Position numbers and translations under genes: made by a program. Below are positions 28,173 to 37,326 of a DNA stretch of 64,000 bases, piece after piece; the first letter of the stretch is position 1, and the number at the start of each line of letters is the position of its first letter. The notes beneath the pieces were generated by a model. It had not been told where the DNA came from, did no database searches, and saw only the letters and a program-made list of their open reading frames with translations. The DNA lies in assembly GCA_039583345.1 (NCBI GenBank), contig JAZDSJ010000006.1, positions 69,476 through 133,475 of the forward strand, read 5' to 3'. This DNA comes from Tectiglobus diatomicola (lineage in GTDB: Bacteria > Pseudomonadota > Alphaproteobacteria > Rhizobiales > Hyphomicrobiaceae).

Positions 28173-29477
28173 TCAGTTCGAAACAACTTTAAGAGCCTGG
28201 GAAAGATCCGCTATGATATCATTTTTGTCTTCTATTCCTATAGATAGGCGTATGACATTTGAAGCTGCACCAGCCGCATCTCGCTCTTGATCATTCAATT
28301 GACGATGTGTAGTTGAAGCTGGATGAATTATAAGACTTCGAGTATCACCTATGTTGGCAAGATGACTTAACATAGAAACGTTATTAACTAATTGGACACC
28401 AGCATTAATACCGCCTTTTAGCCCAAATGTAAAAACAGCTCCTGCGCCCTTAGGACAGATCTTCTTATGTAATTCATAGTATGGATCGTCTGGAATGCCA
28501 GCGTAACTAACCCAAGAAACTTTTCGATGAGCTTTCAAATACGTAGCAACTGCCAATGCATTTTCACAATGGCGTGCCATACGCAAAGATAGAGTCTCGC
28601 AGCCTGTAAGAATAAGAAAAGCATTGATTGGGGCCAATGCGGGTCCAAGATCACGCAAACCCATGACACGGCATGCTACTGAGAGGGAGATATTTCCAAA
28701 TTTTTCAGCTAATATGATATTATTGTAGGACGAGTTAGGATTTACTAATGTTTTATATGGATGCCTGGCACACAACCAGTTAAAGGTACCACAATCTACT
28801 ATTATACCGCCTATAGAGTTGCCATGACCTCCAATAAACTTGGTAAGAGAATGCACCACAATGTCAGCACCGAATTCGACTGGTCTACACAGATATGGTG
28901 ATGCCAAAGTATTATCGACAATAAGGGGAACGCCGATCTCTTTCGCTACTTTAGAACATGCTTCTATATCTATTATTACACCACCAGGATTGGCTATGCT
29001 CTCAACGAAAATTGCGCGCGTTTTATCTGAAACAACAGACTTAAATGTCTCTGGTTTTGTTGCGTCCGCCCACTTCACTTTCCAACCAAATTTTTGATAG
29101 GCATGTTTAAATTGATTGATGGAGCCGCCATAAAGTTGTCTTGCACAGATAAACTCGTCATTCTGCTCAAGAAGGGTATGAAAAACTAAAAACTCTGCTG
29201 CATGCCCAGATGCAACTGCAACCGCGGCCGTCCCACCTTCAAGAGCAGCAACACGTGCTTCCAATACCGCTTGTGTAGGATTACCAATACGAGTGTATAT
29301 GTTGCCAAATTCTTCAAGTTCAAACAATGAAGCAGCATGATTCGCGTCATCGAAAACAAATGATGATGTCTGATAGATTGGCGTGGCACGCGCCTTTGTT
29401 GTGGTATCTGGAGAAGCGCCGGCGTGAACAGCAAGAGTATCAAATTTCTGATTTAATAACCCAAAACTGTTAGGCAT
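28173..29477 (-). CDS. metY: O-acetylhomoserine aminocarboxypropyltransferase (sulfhydrylase)
   Basis: This PLP enzyme makes homocysteine directly from O-acetylhomoserine and sulfide. The 434-residue length is typical of the O-acetylhomoserine sulfhydrylase branch and longer than cystathionine synthases (about 390). The start FDTLAVHAGASPD, the YTRIGNPTQAVLE substrate region, DNTLASPYLCRP and the PLP-lysine region VVHSLTKFIGGHGNSIGG are all present. metX and metW in the same window would supply its substrate. A different substrate preference (O-succinylhomoserine) cannot be excluded. It lies 104 bases after msrB. Confidence 0.92.
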   Translation of the reverse strand: MPNSFGLLNQKFDTLAVHAGASPDTTTKARATPIYQTSSFVFDDANHAASLFELEEFGNIYTRIGNPTQAVLEARVAALEGGTAAVAVASGHAAEFLVFHTLLEQNDEFICARQLYGGSINQFKHAYQKFGWKVKWADATKPETFKSVVSDKTRAIFVESIANPGGVIIDIEACSKVAKEIGVPLIVDNTLASPYLCRPVEFGADIVVHSLTKFIGGHGNSIGGIIVDCGTFNWLCARHPYKTLVNPNSSYNNIILAEKFGNISLSVACRVMGLRDLGPALAPINAFLILTGCETLSLRMARHCENALAVATYLKAHRKVSWVSYAGIPDDPYYELHKKICPKGAGAVFTFGLKGGINAGVQLVNNVSMLSHLANIGDTRSLIIHPASTTHRQLNDQERDAAGAASNVIRLSIGIEDKNDIIADLSQALKVVSN

Positions 29478-29581
29478 TTAAGTGTTTCCTTAATTGGTGT
29501 GCTCTGACACAGATTAAAAAAAGTTGTATCAACGTTTAAACTTACATTCTCAAGGATACAGAGGGTATGGTGATAACTGGT

Positions 29582-29998
29582 TTACATTTCGTCTTTCTCA
29601 AACTTTAAGGCTAAACCGTTTATACAATACCGAAGCCCTAGTGGCATCGGCCCATCAGAAAAAACATGGCCCAAATGCGCATCACACGTGGCACAGCATA
29701 CCTCAGTTCTACATGTAAACGCTGAACAATCTTCATGTTCTGTTACTGCGTAATCATCTATAGGCTTCGTGTAACTCGGCCATCCAGTTCCGGAATCAAA
29801 TTTGTCCTGAGACCTAAATAGCGTTGTACCACAGGCAACGCATTTATAAAAACCAGACCGATTCTCATAGTTAAGAGTGCTTGTAAAAGCAGGCTCTGTG
29901 TGCCTCTGACGAACAATGCTATATTGCTCAGGCGTAAGACAAGCGCGCCATTCTATCTCCGACTTTTCTATTTTTAACCGAGTTTTTATATAACTCAC
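29582..29998 (-). CDS. msrB: Peptide-methionine (R)-S-oxide reductase
   Basis: MsrB repairs methionine-R-sulfoxide in proteins. The 138-residue protein has both zinc CxxC pairs (CVACG near residue 53 and CATCD near 102), the FDSGTGWPSY substrate-binding motif, HLGHVFSDGP, and the catalytic cysteine in RYCING. Length is normal for the free-standing form. It lies just upstream of the sulfhydrylase gene on the same strand, so the two may be co-transcribed. Confidence 0.97.
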   Translation of the reverse strand: MSYIKTRLKIEKSEIEWRACLTPEQYSIVRQRHTEPAFTSTLNYENRSGFYKCVACGTTLFRSQDKFDSGTGWPSYTKPIDDYAVTEHEDCSAFTCRTEVCCATCDAHLGHVFSDGPMPLGLRYCINGLALKFEKDEM

Positions 29999-30206
29999 TT
30001 AACAAATCCGATCTTTCTAGAGTTTCGCCGAAGCAAAATTAAAAGCCAAGTGTTCTATCACGATGTTTGTAATAACGTTCCTTATCTTATGAAATAATCA
30101 TAGATTTATTAAAGCTTAAAACCTAACACAGGAAATTAGCAAATAACGTAAAAGCTACTAAACTGTGATAACTTTCTGAGTTAATCAAGAACTTGCCCTA
30201 CACACC

Positions 30207-31904
30207 CTACGCTAAATAAAAAAGAACTAGATAACAACAAAGGATAATAACTGCACAAGACGCTATACTACCCGAAGGCCAAGTACGTCCTAAGACGCTA
30301 TCTGATGAATGATACGTATTAACTAATCTCTCCAATTTAACAACTGCTTTAGTTAAACCTCTAGCCCCCGAAATCCAACTTACCTGTGCCATTAGTGCTA
30401 AAGTCTGAGCTAAATGATAACCAAATTTACGATATACCCAATCCCCATCTATAATCGTGGATTTTTTAAGTACTGGAAGCATTTTCAATTTAATCATTAG
30501 CATAAAAGCTAACGTACTAAAGGCCACAAGCTGTAGTTGAACCACAATATGATCCAGAGTATATGGATCATACTTTACAGAATAAGGCATAATCTTATAG
30601 AGGGGTGTGTAATATACTCCAATGGAAATACAGAGCACTGCTGCCAAACTCATGGCAACATACATGTTTGTTGGAACCTTATGCAAAAACTTTAGATCCT
30701 TTGCTCTTTCACCTCCAAATACGGCATATGGCAATCGAAGGCCACAAACAAAAAATGCACCAGCACTTGCCGTCAGCATTAGTATCCAAGGCCAAAAATA
30801 TTCACCTTTAAGAGCTGCTGATAAAATTAATGATTTGGCAACAAAACTAGAAAAAAATGGAAGAGAGATTGATGCTGCTCCCACCATACAAAACGCAAAC
30901 GTCCAAGGCATTACATCACGAAGACCACCAAGCTCGGATGCTTTTGCTGTACCTACTCGAAATAACACCGCTCCAACTGCCATGAACAACAAAGCTTTAT
31001 ATATGATGTGACAAAAAGCATGAGCTGCAACACCGTTAATTGCCAATTCTGTTCCTATACCGACACCAACAACCATAAAGCCAAGCTGATTATTCAATGC
31101 GTGAGCAAGCAACCGACGCATATCATTCTCAATTATTGCAAAAAAGATGGGAAAAACAGCCATCACTACACCTACAGGAATTAAAATGTCTGTACCAGCG
31201 TAGCCACGGGCGAGTGCATAAACAGCCAATTTCGTGGTGTAAGCAGATAGCAAAACAGTTCCTGTTACTGTCGCATGGGGATAGGAGTCCTGAAGCCAGT
31301 TATTGAGCAACGGAAACGCACACTTTATTCCAAATGCAAGGAGAATGAGTTGACCAGCAAACATCTCAATACCGATCGAATTAAACGATATGGAGCCAGT
31401 ATCTCGGAAGTAGATCAAAATACCGGAGAGTAAAATTACACCAGATCCAATCTGAATAATAAGATAACGATGTCCAGACCGGTATGAAGCAACTGTGCGT
31501 GATGCCCAAATCAAAAAGACAGATGCAATTGCAGTTAGCTCCCAAAACACAAATAATGTTACAAGATCGCCTGCAAATGCTGCCCCAACGGCACTACCAG
31601 CATAGACCATGCCCGAAACATGTTGCGCCCAATCTCTAACATGCCAAGAATAAATTATACCAATAACCGCTGCAATTAAAAAAACATAACCAAAAACAAG
31701 GCTAAGTCTGTCAACCCTAAGTGTGACCAACTCCATATCAAACAAAGGTATACGGCCAAATTCTCCCACCGGTAAATATGATAGGTAAACGAGAGCTATA
31801 ATCGGGATTGCAAGCATGTAAATGCTGCGTAAGCAGCGTGGCAGAAGCGGAACGAAAAAAGCACCCAAAATTAGTATTAGGCCAGGATTCAACTCACTAA
31901 TCAT
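30207..31904 (-). CDS. Mrp-type antiporter subunit, MnhD/NuoL-like (third D-like subunit)
   Basis: A 565-residue polytopic protein of the proton-translocating Mrp/complex I family. It keeps the key ion-path residues: the glutamate in VTLFVFWELTAIASV near residue 120, the lysine in FGIKCAFPLLNNW near 193, a second lysine in SAYTTKLAVYA, and NQLGFMVVGVGIGTE and HIIYKALLFMAVGAVLFRVGT further on. It is the last gene of the ten-gene operon and overlaps the small gene upstream by 8 bases. It could stand in for the missing long MrpA, being the longest D-like subunit, but it lacks MrpA's C-terminal extension, which is carried by a separate gene. Confidence 0.9.
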   Translation of the reverse strand: MISELNPGLILILGAFFVPLLPRCLRSIYMLAIPIIALVYLSYLPVGEFGRIPLFDMELVTLRVDRLSLVFGYVFLIAAVIGIIYSWHVRDWAQHVSGMVYAGSAVGAAFAGDLVTLFVFWELTAIASVFLIWASRTVASYRSGHRYLIIQIGSGVILLSGILIYFRDTGSISFNSIGIEMFAGQLILLAFGIKCAFPLLNNWLQDSYPHATVTGTVLLSAYTTKLAVYALARGYAGTDILIPVGVVMAVFPIFFAIIENDMRRLLAHALNNQLGFMVVGVGIGTELAINGVAAHAFCHIIYKALLFMAVGAVLFRVGTAKASELGGLRDVMPWTFAFCMVGAASISLPFFSSFVAKSLILSAALKGEYFWPWILMLTASAGAFFVCGLRLPYAVFGGERAKDLKFLHKVPTNMYVAMSLAAVLCISIGVYYTPLYKIMPYSVKYDPYTLDHIVVQLQLVAFSTLAFMLMIKLKMLPVLKKSTIIDGDWVYRKFGYHLAQTLALMAQVSWISGARGLTKAVVKLERLVNTYHSSDSVLGRTWPSGSIASCAVIILCCYLVLFYLA

Positions 31905-32220
31905 AATAGCCCTCTGGCTGCATCAGAATTACACGTAAAAGTTTTGCTCCAACCACAAAAGTGACACATGCTATAAATCCACAAAATGTATAAAAGCCCC
32001 ACACATACTCGACATCGAAAGGTCCATGTTTATGAATGAATGGATCACAAATTAAGAGCATAAAACAGATGAAGTAAAGAATGCGTATGATAAATTTACT
32101 GTTCTCTATAGAATTACTCTTTGATCTTTTAACATCGGGTATTTGGGAATGTGATAAGGGCTTGCGTCCCAACTTATCATAATCCATAGATCTAAACTCC
32201 TTCCTGCCACCAAGGGGCAT
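31897..32220 (-). CDS. Small membrane protein of the Mrp-like operon
   Basis: A 107-residue protein with a polar N-terminal third and two predicted membrane helices (about 43-61 and 71-95). The motif HKHGPFDVEYVWGFYTFCGF and the end LMQPEGYYD resemble small proteins I recall from Mrp-like operons of other bacteria. The function is unknown; it is likely an accessory subunit of the antiporter. The ATG at 32220 or the in-frame ATG at 32187 (MDYDKLGRKP) could be the start. It sits between two D-like subunit genes and overlaps the next gene by 8 bases. Confidence 0.8.
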   Translation of the reverse strand: MPLGGRKEFRSMDYDKLGRKPLSHSQIPDVKRSKSNSIENSKFIIRILYFICFMLLICDPFIHKHGPFDVEYVWGFYTFCGFIACVTFVVGAKLLRVILMQPEGYYD

Positions 32221-32250
32221 GTATCAAGTGTACACTCCTTGTTCTGAAGA

Positions 32251-33756
32251 CTATTTAGCCATAACAACCTCGGAATTAAAGCCAATAAGACCTATAAAGT
32301 CATACAGTTCACCAGCAATAAAAAACATGGCTAGGCAACCAAATGCCGTTATAACGATTGGAATAATGCAAGCCAGCGGAGCTTCTTTAATATTTACATT
32401 ATCCTTATCAACAACTCCAGGTAAGGGCTTAAAAAACGCAGAACTCACTATTGGTAATAGGTAAGCTACGTTCAAAAGCGAAGAAACCATAAAAATGGCA
32501 ACGGCAAATTGATATCCTGCATCAAGAGCACCAATAGCAAGAAACCATTTTGACCAGGTTCCTCCGAACGGAGGCAAACCGATTATACTTAGAGACGCGA
32601 TTAAAAAGGCAACCATAGTAACAGGCATAAGGCGACCTATACCATTAAGTTCACTGACATCAGTTTTATGATGAGTAATGTAAATTGCGCCAGCGCACAT
32701 GAAAAGTGTAATCTTAGCGAGAGCGTGCATTACAATGTGCATGATCCCACCAGTCACACTTGCGGATGTAGCAAGCGACGCTCCAAGAACAATATAAGAA
32801 AGTTGACTCACAGTCGAGTAAGCCAACCTCGCTTTTAAATTACTTTGTTTCAACGCGATCAGTGAAGCTATAATTAGGCAAAATGATGAGAAATAAATCA
32901 ACCATTCTGCCTGCCCACTATTAGCTAAAGTATCAATGCCAAAAATATAAATAACTACCTTAAGTATAGTAAATACACCTGCCTTCACCACAGCCACCGC
33001 GTGTAGCAAAGCACTAACAGGAGTTGGTGCTACCATAGCTGATGGAAGCCAAAAGTGAAACGGCATAAGTGCAGCTTTACCAACGCCAAAAACAAATAAT
33101 GCTAACAATACTGCAAGTAATGAGTTGCTAGTATTGCCGCCTAAAATCCCACCTGATGAAAAGTCAAGAGTACCAGTTATAGAATACGTAATGAAAATTG
33201 CAGGTAAAAGTAGCATCATAGATGTGCCAAGTAAAAGAAGAATATATATACGAGCACCGCTTCGTGCAGAATCATTTCCCTTATGCGAAACTAACGGATA
33301 AGTAGACAGAGTAAGGATCTCGTAAAAGATGAAAAGCGTAAACAAATCTCTAGAATAAGCAAGACCCATTACACTAGATATTGCAACAGCAAAGCATACG
33401 AAAAATGAGGTCTGTCTAGGCTCATTATGCCCACGCATATAACCTATCGAATAAATTGAATTAACAATCCAAAGTGAGGAGGCCACTACTGAAAAAAGCA
33501 TCCCTAAGGGTTCGACTTTAAAAGAAATGCCAAGCCCCGAAGCTATAGTAAGGCAAAACAATTCTGGCCGATCACCTGATACTATGTATGGTAAGAGATC
33601 TGTAACAACAATCAAAAGTGCTATTGCGGAAATCAGAGTTACAGCGTCACGCAGATTCGGAGCTCGATAAAACAACGGTATAATCAACGCTGCCATTAAC
33701 GGTATTAGAACTGCTGCTAGGATTAATTCACCAGATTGCAGGCCGGTCAGATTCAT
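32251..33756 (-). CDS. mnhD: Mrp-type antiporter subunit D (second copy)
   Basis: A 501-residue polytopic protein of the MrpD/NuoN family. The conserved glutamate lies in LFIFYEILTLSTYPL near residue 145 and the lysines in FGVGKAALMPFHFWLP near 220 and AVAVVKAGVFT near 245. HALAKITLFMCAGAIY and GIGRLMPVTM follow as in the family. It overlaps the preceding mnhD by 4 bases. Two consecutive D-type genes plus a third at the end of the operon set this apart from the classical seven-subunit Mrp operon. Confidence 0.93.
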   Translation of the reverse strand: MNLTGLQSGELILAAVLIPLMAALIIPLFYRAPNLRDAVTLISAIALLIVVTDLLPYIVSGDRPELFCLTIASGLGISFKVEPLGMLFSVVASSLWIVNSIYSIGYMRGHNEPRQTSFFVCFAVAISSVMGLAYSRDLFTLFIFYEILTLSTYPLVSHKGNDSARSGARIYILLLLGTSMMLLLPAIFITYSITGTLDFSSGGILGGNTSNSLLAVLLALFVFGVGKAALMPFHFWLPSAMVAPTPVSALLHAVAVVKAGVFTILKVVIYIFGIDTLANSGQAEWLIYFSSFCLIIASLIALKQSNLKARLAYSTVSQLSYIVLGASLATSASVTGGIMHIVMHALAKITLFMCAGAIYITHHKTDVSELNGIGRLMPVTMVAFLIASLSIIGLPPFGGTWSKWFLAIGALDAGYQFAVAIFMVSSLLNVAYLLPIVSSAFFKPLPGVVDKDNVNIKEAPLACIIPIVITAFGCLAMFFIAGELYDFIGLIGFNSEVVMAK

Positions 33757-35267
33757 TGTTTCACCTCCCCTAAGAGCTGTTCAGCAGCCTTGCTGGCGAC
33801 ATCAGCTGTCCATGATGTTTCTAGACCGAAATAAATAGTCGCTATGGAGAGTAATATAATTGGAACAAGCATACTTAAAGGTGGCTCTTCAGCCCCACTG
33901 CAGCGTTGATCAACAGGATTAAAATAAACCACCTCTACTATCCGACCAATATAAATAACTGCTATCAATGAACTAGCCATCATAGCCAAAGCTATAGGCC
34001 ACAACCCTGCATTGACAGCACCTACACCCAGATACCATTTAGAAATAAATCCAACTGTACTTGGAACGCCAATTATGCTGATACCACCAATCAAAAATGC
34101 AGCCATAGTTATCGGCATTCTTGAGGCCAGACCACCAATGCTACTCAACTTATCTGTACCAACACGAAATATAATAGCACCTACAGCGGCGAATAAAAGG
34201 GCCTTCATGATCCCATGATTTACAAGGTGAATAATTGCACCCGTGAGAGCATATTCATTGGAAATAGCAATGCCTAATGTTATATATCCTATCTGAGCAA
34301 CCGATGAGTAAGCTAGCATACGTGCAATACGATCTTCGTATACCGCTATAACTGACGCAACGAATATTGCTGCAAGAGAAAGTAGTATTATAATCTCAGT
34401 AACTGGAATTTGTGAAAATGGAATCGCGGCGCCGAATACTGAAAAGTAAAAACGTAAAAGAATGTAAATAGAAACTTTCGTTGCTGTAGCAGAAAGAAAA
34501 ATAGTTACAAAAGAGGGAGCAAACGCATAAGCATTTGGCAACCAAGCATGCAGAGGGAAAAGTGCTAATTTTAGACTAATTCCTGCAAATATGAAAGCCA
34601 TGCCGGTCATAACAGGTCGGTGATAATCAGCCATAGAAGGGCCTAAGCGCTCAGCAATATCATAAAGATTAAGACTTCCTGTGACAATATAGAGAAGACC
34701 TACTCCTATAACGTATAAAGTTGCTCCGATAGTACCGACAATGAGATATTGATAAGCAGAAAGCAAAGCCTCTCTACGCTGACCCATAGCGATTAACACA
34801 TAAGTGCTCAATGAAGAAATCTCCATAAACACGAAAACATTAAATGCGTCACCTGTAATTGCCATACCTAAAAGGCCGCAAAGGCACAATAAATAGATGC
34901 AATAAAACCAGGGCTGATTTTCAGCATGAATATCTTTCTCTACTGTTCTCAATGCGTAAGGCATAACTAAAGCGCCAATACTTGAAACTAACAGCAAGAC
35001 GAATGCGCTAAAAATATCAACTCTGAACTCTATTCCAAAAGGTGGGGGCCATCCGCCCAGCGAGTATGATACTGCGCCGTCGTTAATAATCTTAATCAAC
35101 AACACAACTGATGACGAAAACAACACCCAGGCAACGAACGTTGATAAAGCCCATGCAAAAAAACCACACCTAACCATAGCAACCAATGAGGCTGAAATCA
35201 TTGGTGTAACAACAATGAGCGCAGGAAGGTGCTCACTAAGAATAAAAACCTCTTTGACTACGCTCAT
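33753..35267 (-). CDS. mnhD: Mrp-type antiporter subunit D (first copy)
   Basis: A 504-residue polytopic membrane protein homologous to MrpD and to the NuoL/M/N subunits of complex I. It has the conserved glutamate in FVFMEISSLSTYVLIA near residue 150, the lysine in ISLKLALFPLHAWLPNA near 235, ATATKVSIYILLR, and HGIMKALLFAAVGAI. These residues form the proton path in known family structures. Start and stop overlap neighbours by 1 and 4 bases. The order C-D here matches mnhC-mnhD in standard operons, so this copy is the best counterpart of canonical MrpD. Confidence 0.94.
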   Translation of the reverse strand: MSVVKEVFILSEHLPALIVVTPMISASLVAMVRCGFFAWALSTFVAWVLFSSSVVLLIKIINDGAVSYSLGGWPPPFGIEFRVDIFSAFVLLLVSSIGALVMPYALRTVEKDIHAENQPWFYCIYLLCLCGLLGMAITGDAFNVFVFMEISSLSTYVLIAMGQRREALLSAYQYLIVGTIGATLYVIGVGLLYIVTGSLNLYDIAERLGPSMADYHRPVMTGMAFIFAGISLKLALFPLHAWLPNAYAFAPSFVTIFLSATATKVSIYILLRFYFSVFGAAIPFSQIPVTEIIILLSLAAIFVASVIAVYEDRIARMLAYSSVAQIGYITLGIAISNEYALTGAIIHLVNHGIMKALLFAAVGAIIFRVGTDKLSSIGGLASRMPITMAAFLIGGISIIGVPSTVGFISKWYLGVGAVNAGLWPIALAMMASSLIAVIYIGRIVEVVYFNPVDQRCSGAEEPPLSMLVPIILLSIATIYFGLETSWTADVASKAAEQLLGEVKQ

Positions 35268-35662
35268 TAAACTTTCTCGACTTTTTCCGTGTTGAGGTTC
35301 TCTTCGGACCTGCGCTTAAGGATTTCATCCTCCTCGATAGTACCGTATGCTTCATTAATCCGAACAACTAGTGCCAACCCAAGGGCAAGCGTTCCAACAC
35401 CAACGACTATAGCAGTCAGCATCAAAACGTGAGGCAATGGATTTGAATACAAAGAAAACTTAGAATCCAATATTGGAGCTGTACCTCCTATAATCTTAGC
35501 TGGAGAAATATAAAGCAAATATACTGATGTTTGAAATAATGCCAATCCAACGAGCTTTTTAATCATATTGCCGCAGACCATTACTATATAAAGACCTAAT
35601 ACCATCAAAAAAATGGTAACTGCGTAATTATAGTGTAAGGCTATCGTTTCAAATAGCTGCAT
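35267..35662 (-). CDS. mnhC: Mrp-type antiporter subunit C
   Basis: A 131-residue protein with three membrane helices and the NuoK-like layout of MrpC: LMVLGLYIVMVCGNMIKKLVGL, ALFQTSVYLLYIS and LMLTAIVVGVGTLALGLALVVRI. A charged C-terminal tail (about 108-131) follows. The final base of mnhB is the first base of its start codon. MrpC and MrpD interact in known complexes, and the two genes are adjacent here as usual. Confidence 0.93.
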   Translation of the reverse strand: MQLFETIALHYNYAVTIFLMVLGLYIVMVCGNMIKKLVGLALFQTSVYLLYISPAKIIGGTAPILDSKFSLYSNPLPHVLMLTAIVVGVGTLALGLALVVRINEAYGTIEEDEILKRRSEENLNTEKVEKV

Positions 35663-36078
35663 TAGCGACCTCGCTCAACAAAAGCGTAAAATATTGCAAT
35701 CATTATGCTTGCAACCGTAACAATCACGCCAGCTTCTATTAATAAGATCCCAATGTGATGCGCATGTTTTGGATGATGAGCGAAAACGCTATAATCCAAG
35801 AAATTCTTCCCAAAGACTAATGAGCAAAGCCCCACTCCCGAGTAAAGCATTACACCGAAAGGGGCTAGGAAGCTGACGACAGACTGCGGAGCAATACATT
35901 GTGCAGAGCGCACACCAAATACAATAGCATAAAGCACGACGGCACCAGCTATCATTACACCAGCCTGAAAGCCTCCCCCAGGACTAAAGTCACCATGAAA
36001 GTGCACGTAAAATGCAAAAACTAGCATTAGAGGTATCATAATTTTCGCCATAATGCGAAAAATGATGTCTGACCTCAT
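35662..36078 (-). CDS. mnhB: Mrp-type antiporter subunit B
   Basis: A 138-residue protein of the MnhB family with four predicted helices. The family motif HFHGDFSPGGGFQAGVM lies near residue 25, followed by GAVVLYAIVFG and a final helix with GILLIEAGVIVTVASIMIAIFYAF. It is the C-terminal-type half of MrpB. The DUF4040 protein encoded just upstream covers parts that in classical Mrp operons belong to the end of MrpA. It overlaps that gene by 4 bases. Confidence 0.93.
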   Translation of the reverse strand: MRSDIIFRIMAKIMIPLMLVFAFYVHFHGDFSPGGGFQAGVMIAGAVVLYAIVFGVRSAQCIAPQSVVSFLAPFGVMLYSGVGLCSLVFGKNFLDYSVFAHHPKHAHHIGILLIEAGVIVTVASIMIAIFYAFVERGR

Positions 36079-36620
36079 GTCCGATCTCCGCCTTTTTTGT
36101 TCCGACGTTTAAGCAATAGCATAACCCCAATACCAGCAGTAAGAACAACTGTTGTCTCACCTAGGGTGTCAAAGCTTCTAAAATTAGCAAGCACAGTTGT
36201 CACCACATTAGGCACGCCAATCTGGGGAATACTTTGCTCAAGATAAAAAGGAGCAACATGCATGTGTATAGGAGCATTTGCAAGACCAAAAGTCGGCAAA
36301 CCATATGTTCCGTAAACCAGCACTACCCCTGTAAGAAAGACTATGATCAAAGGCAAAAGCTCTACCTGACCAGACCGAATTTTAGCCGATTTGGTCAAAT
36401 AAAGGGTTCCCAGAAAAACCACAGTTGAAATGCCAGCACCAACTGCAGCTTCTGTTAGCGCAACGTCTACCGCGTCGAGCACGATCATAATGCTAGCCAT
36501 AAGAAAACTGTAAGCACTGAAAAGCACAACTACTGCGAACAAGTTTTGCTGACACATAATCGCAAGTGTTACAACAACAAGAAGAGTCAAAAGGACCGCG
36601 TTAATATATAACTCCATCAC
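36075..36620 (-). CDS. Mrp-type antiporter subunit, DUF4040 (MbhD/MbhE-like)
   Basis: A 181-residue protein with about five membrane helices. The first half has the DUF4040/MbhD pattern (AVVVLFSAYSFLMASIMIVL, then VALTEAAVGAGISTVVFL). The second half ends with FRSFDTLGETTVVLTAGIGV, as seen at the C-terminus of long MrpA proteins and in MbhE. It therefore carries, as a free gene, the C-terminal section of classical MrpA. Overlaps of 4 bases with both neighbours show tight coupling. Confidence 0.9.
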   Translation of the reverse strand: MMELYINAVLLTLLVVVTLAIMCQQNLFAVVVLFSAYSFLMASIMIVLDAVDVALTEAAVGAGISTVVFLGTLYLTKSAKIRSGQVELLPLIIVFLTGVVLVYGTYGLPTFGLANAPIHMHVAPFYLEQSIPQIGVPNVVTTVLANFRSFDTLGETTVVLTAGIGVMLLLKRRNKKGGDRT

Positions 36621-37027
36621 TCTACACCTTCCTGTTTTAAGCGCGTCTTAACGCCCCCGTGAAAGGGAGGTGTAGGAAGAAAGTTTTCACAGTCAGCGTC
36701 ATTTAGTTCAGGCTTTTCGCCATTGCCCAAGGCCGCCTGCGCTATAGCATATGATGCAACGGGGGCAGTTATCATAAACAAAACCATGATGAACACCAAC
36801 TTAACAGCCATCAGAATTGAACTGGACTGCAGCACGAGACCTAGTAATAAAAAAAAAGAACCCGCAGTCTCCAAAACGCTGGCTGCATGCATACGAGTGA
36901 AAACATCAGGCATTCGCACAACACCAATGGCACCAACTAAAGCAAAAAAGGCTCCAATAACTATGAATATGCCACTTGCAAAATCTACAGCAAGACAAAG
37001 CATGTCCCAGCCAAAAATATTATTCAT
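36617..37027 (-). CDS. mnhG: Mrp-type antiporter subunit G
   Basis: A 136-residue protein of the MnhG family with three membrane helices. The family motif GAIGVVRMPDVFTRMHAAS lies near residue 30, followed by helices in SFFLLLGLVLQ and VKLVFIMVLFMITAPVASYAIAQAA. The C-terminal tail of about 35 residues is polar. It overlaps mnhF and the DUF4040 gene by 4 bases each. Confidence 0.94.
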   Translation of the reverse strand: MNNIFGWDMLCLAVDFASGIFIVIGAFFALVGAIGVVRMPDVFTRMHAASVLETAGSFFLLLGLVLQSSSILMAVKLVFIMVLFMITAPVASYAIAQAALGNGEKPELNDADCENFLPTPPFHGGVKTRLKQEGVE

Positions 37028-37317
37028 GAAGACAACTCTTTTTCACAAGGATCGCAAGCAAGATCGCCATAGCGGAAATATTTGAGAACGGCTAACGTTG
37101 CTATAATATTAAGCAGAGCATAGGCCAACCCGATATCTGCCCAATCAGGACGTTTAAACAGAAATCCTATGATTACAAGCAATAATATTGAAAGCGTCCC
37201 AACAGCATTACCGGCGAGCACTCTGTCGAACAAAGTCGGCCCTCGAACTACACGTATCACAGCCAGAGTTAATGCTGCCATGATGGATATACTAGCAAGT
37301 AAATAGATGTAATGCAT
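37024..37317 (-). CDS. mnhF: Mrp-type antiporter subunit F
   Basis: A 97-residue protein with three membrane helices and the MnhF signature RVVRGPTLFDRVLAGNAVGT near residue 23. The third helix contains DIGLAYALLNIIATLAVLKYF. It starts nine bases after mnhE and overlaps mnhG by 4 bases. Confidence 0.94.
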   Translation of the reverse strand: MHYIYLLASISIMAALTLAVIRVVRGPTLFDRVLAGNAVGTLSILLLVIIGFLFKRPDWADIGLAYALLNIIATLAVLKYFRYGDLACDPCEKELSS

Positions 37318-37326
37318 TTTATTAAC

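Noticed and set aside
29478..29581. Riboswitch upstream of the sulfhydrylase gene
   Set aside because: Only short hairpins (for example TGTG/CACA) are present and no known SAM or cobalamin core can be recognised.
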